In this document: in pieces, positions 6,041 through 7,230 of the stretch
Position numbering within the stretch: the stretch's first letter is position 1
Layout of the letters: each line of letters starts with the position of its first letter
The notes under the pieces: model-generated
Seen by the model: only the letters and a program-made list of their open reading frames with translations
Told to the model about the DNA's origin: nothing
Databases searched by the model: none
NCBI GenBank assembly: GCA_020850785.1
Contig: JADZDZ010000186.1
Coordinates: forward strand, 1 to 7,230
Source: Candidatus Sumerlaeota bacterium
GTDB taxonomy: Bacteria; Sumerlaeota; Sumerlaeia; SLMS01
Length of the DNA: 7,230 nt
Reading direction: 5' to 3'
Made by a program: the position numbers and the translations under genes

Positions 6041-7230
6041 CAGAAGTTTGGCGCCGACTGCGTGTCGCTCGTGCTCTTCGTCTGCAGAAGCTCCGGCTTC
6101 ACGAGGCCGTCGCCATCCGCATCAATGAACACCGGCTGCGCCATGGCGAAGGAATACTGGCCGCGCATTGCCTTCGGGTCGCGCAGTGGCACGAAGAACG
6201 GATTCACCGGGTCCTGCGGAAGCGCCTCATCGCCTTCCACGATCACCGTCATGATGCTATCCTTGTGCACCTGCAGCTTCATGTTGGAATCCTCAGGCTT
6301 GGAATTCGTCGGGCTGGGGTACACGATGCCGCTCTCCGCATCAACGGAACCCGCCGGCAGCATGATCTTCCGCGACAGCGCCCCGTTCATGGAAATCGTG
6401 ATGCTGGAAACGTTCGCCCAACTCGGCGTGTAGACCTTCAGTTCAAGCTGGATGGTCTTGTCCTTCGCGGTGACGATGTCGCCCGGTTCCGCGCCGTTCA
6501 CCTTCATTTCGATGAAAGGCCCATTCGTGATCTGCACCTTCCCCTGCTTGATGTTCCTGCTGAGCTCATCAAGGTTGAGTTTCTGCGGGTCCGATTCGCT
6601 GCTGCGTATATACAGGCGCGGGTAGCCGATTTCCTCGCCGTAGGTTCCCGCAGACATGCTGTAGGCAACCGGCGTCACCTTGTCCTGCAGCAGGGAAAGT
6701 TGCATCCACGACAGGTAGGAATTGTTGATGATCGCCTGGCGCTTCCCCTCCCAAATCTGGAACGCGTCGATGTCGAAGGGAAGCGGCGCGTCCTGCGCGA
6801 ACGACAATGTCGCCGTGTCGAATCCCGAAAGCGTCAGCAGCCCGACCTGCGGGAAGATGGGGCGATGCGCCACCAACACCGAGTTCGGACAAAGCGCGCG
6901 CAGCGCCGCGATGGCGTCCTTCGCCGTGGTCGCCGCCAGCGCCCGCGAAAAGTCAGGATTCGCCCCGGTGGAGCATGATTCCACGGGGAACAGCAGGAAC
7001 TCGCCGCGCGGCTTGTCCTTTGTCGATGTCAGGCGGAACCCCTTCGACGCGCGAAGTTGCGACGCGACGCCCATCTGTTCAATGGTCGGTTGCAGGTCCG
7101 TCGGCGTGCCGGTGTCCGCAGTGACGATCCAGTCCAGCCCCTCCGCCAGCGCGCTCGCCACGCGGTTGGTTGGCGTGATGCGGCTCTGGGGGGTCTTGTT
7201 CGTCAGCACGCCAATGTCTGCGGAAATCCA
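6040..7230 (-). CDS. PHP-domain (CehA/McbA family) protein, 5' truncated by window edge, apparently catalytically degenerate
   Basis: The C-terminal 396 residues are present; the start lies beyond the right edge, and the GTG at 7209 is internal because family sequence (WISADIG) continues upstream of it. The layout follows CehA/McbA-type metallohydrolases: a PHP-like first strand with SRITPTNRVASALAEGLDWI (residues 16-35), DAFQIWEGKR (155-164), GEEIGYPRLYI (198-208), then a beta-sandwich-like C-terminal part with ITNGPFIEMKVNG (234-246) and a terminal DADGDG (370-375). In the family the first strand carries a DxHxHT motif, the next a TDH, and a later segment SDSH. Here these read DIGVLT (5-10), TADT (37-40) and YSMSAG (190-195), so the expected metal ligands are absent. 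It is coupled to the aldolase gene by a 1-nt stop/start overlap. Localisation cannot be judged without the N-terminus. Confidence 0.75.
   Translation of the reverse strand, partial: WISADIGVLTNKTPQSRITPTNRVASALAEGLDWIVTADTGTPTDLQPTIEQMGVASQLRASKGFRLTSTKDKPRGEFLLFPVESCSTGANPDFSRALAATTAKDAIAALRALCPNSVLVAHRPIFPQVGLLTLSGFDTATLSFAQDAPLPFDIDAFQIWEGKRQAIINNSYLSWMQLSLLQDKVTPVAYSMSAGTYGEEIGYPRLYIRSSESDPQKLNLDELSRNIKQGKVQITNGPFIEMKVNGAEPGDIVTAKDKTIQLELKVYTPSWANVSSITISMNGALSRKIMLPAGSVDAESGIVYPSPTNSKPEDSNMKLQVHKDSIMTVIVEGDEALPQDPVNPFFVPLRDPKAMRGQYSFAMAQPVFIDADGDGLVKPELLQTKSTSDTQSAPNF

Noticed and set aside
6010..6978. 322-codon open frame on the plus strand, antisense to the PHP gene
   Set aside because: The composition is Arg/His/Val-heavy with no domain, and the opposite strand encodes a convincing family member coupled to the aldolase gene.

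Overview
The window is about 60% GC and densely packed with protein genes. It looks like chromosome from a Gram-negative bacterium: there is a lipoprotein with a lipobox, a Sec-exported TPR protein, and housekeeping amino-acid biosynthesis genes. The combination of a CehA/McbA-type PHP protein, a class II aldolase with a microcompartment-style tail, and an exported TPR protein with a small N-terminal beta domain resembles planctomycete/verrucomicrobial or Sumerlaeota-like lineages. That placement is inference from gene content and I hold it weakly. I see no tRNA, rRNA, CRISPR array, insertion sequence or phage gene.

Layout, by transcription unit. (1) Minus strand, 2978 down to 1: a sigma70-like promoter, an exported TPR protein (998-2899), a helical TPR-like lipoprotein (58 to about 1044), and the first 20 codons of a prephenate dehydrogenase (1-61). 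The last two junctions are overlaps or near-overlaps, so this reads as an operon. (2) Minus strand, 4381-3146: argininosuccinate synthase argG, alone, followed by a perfect 12-bp hairpin. (3) Plus strand, 4552-5121: a stand-alone response regulator, divergent from argG across a 170-bp spacer that holds a perfect inverted repeat. (4) Minus strand, 7230-5171: the C-terminal 396 residues of a PHP/CehA-McbA family protein, joined by a TGATG overlap to a class II aldolase. This unit converges on the response regulator with 49 bp between stop codons.

The two most interesting points are both in unit 4. The PHP-like protein keeps the family framework but has lost the residues expected to bind metal in three separate motifs, so it looks like a pseudoenzyme. 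The aldolase has an intact catalytic set (E76, H95, H97, H158) followed by a Pro/Ala/Gly-rich linker and a terminal amphipathic helix, which is the architecture of a bacterial-microcompartment encapsulation peptide. No shell protein gene lies in this window, so cargo status is a testable inference. The only intergenic gaps of note are 2900-3145 and 4382-4551; neither exceeds 300 bases and neither holds a convincing small gene.
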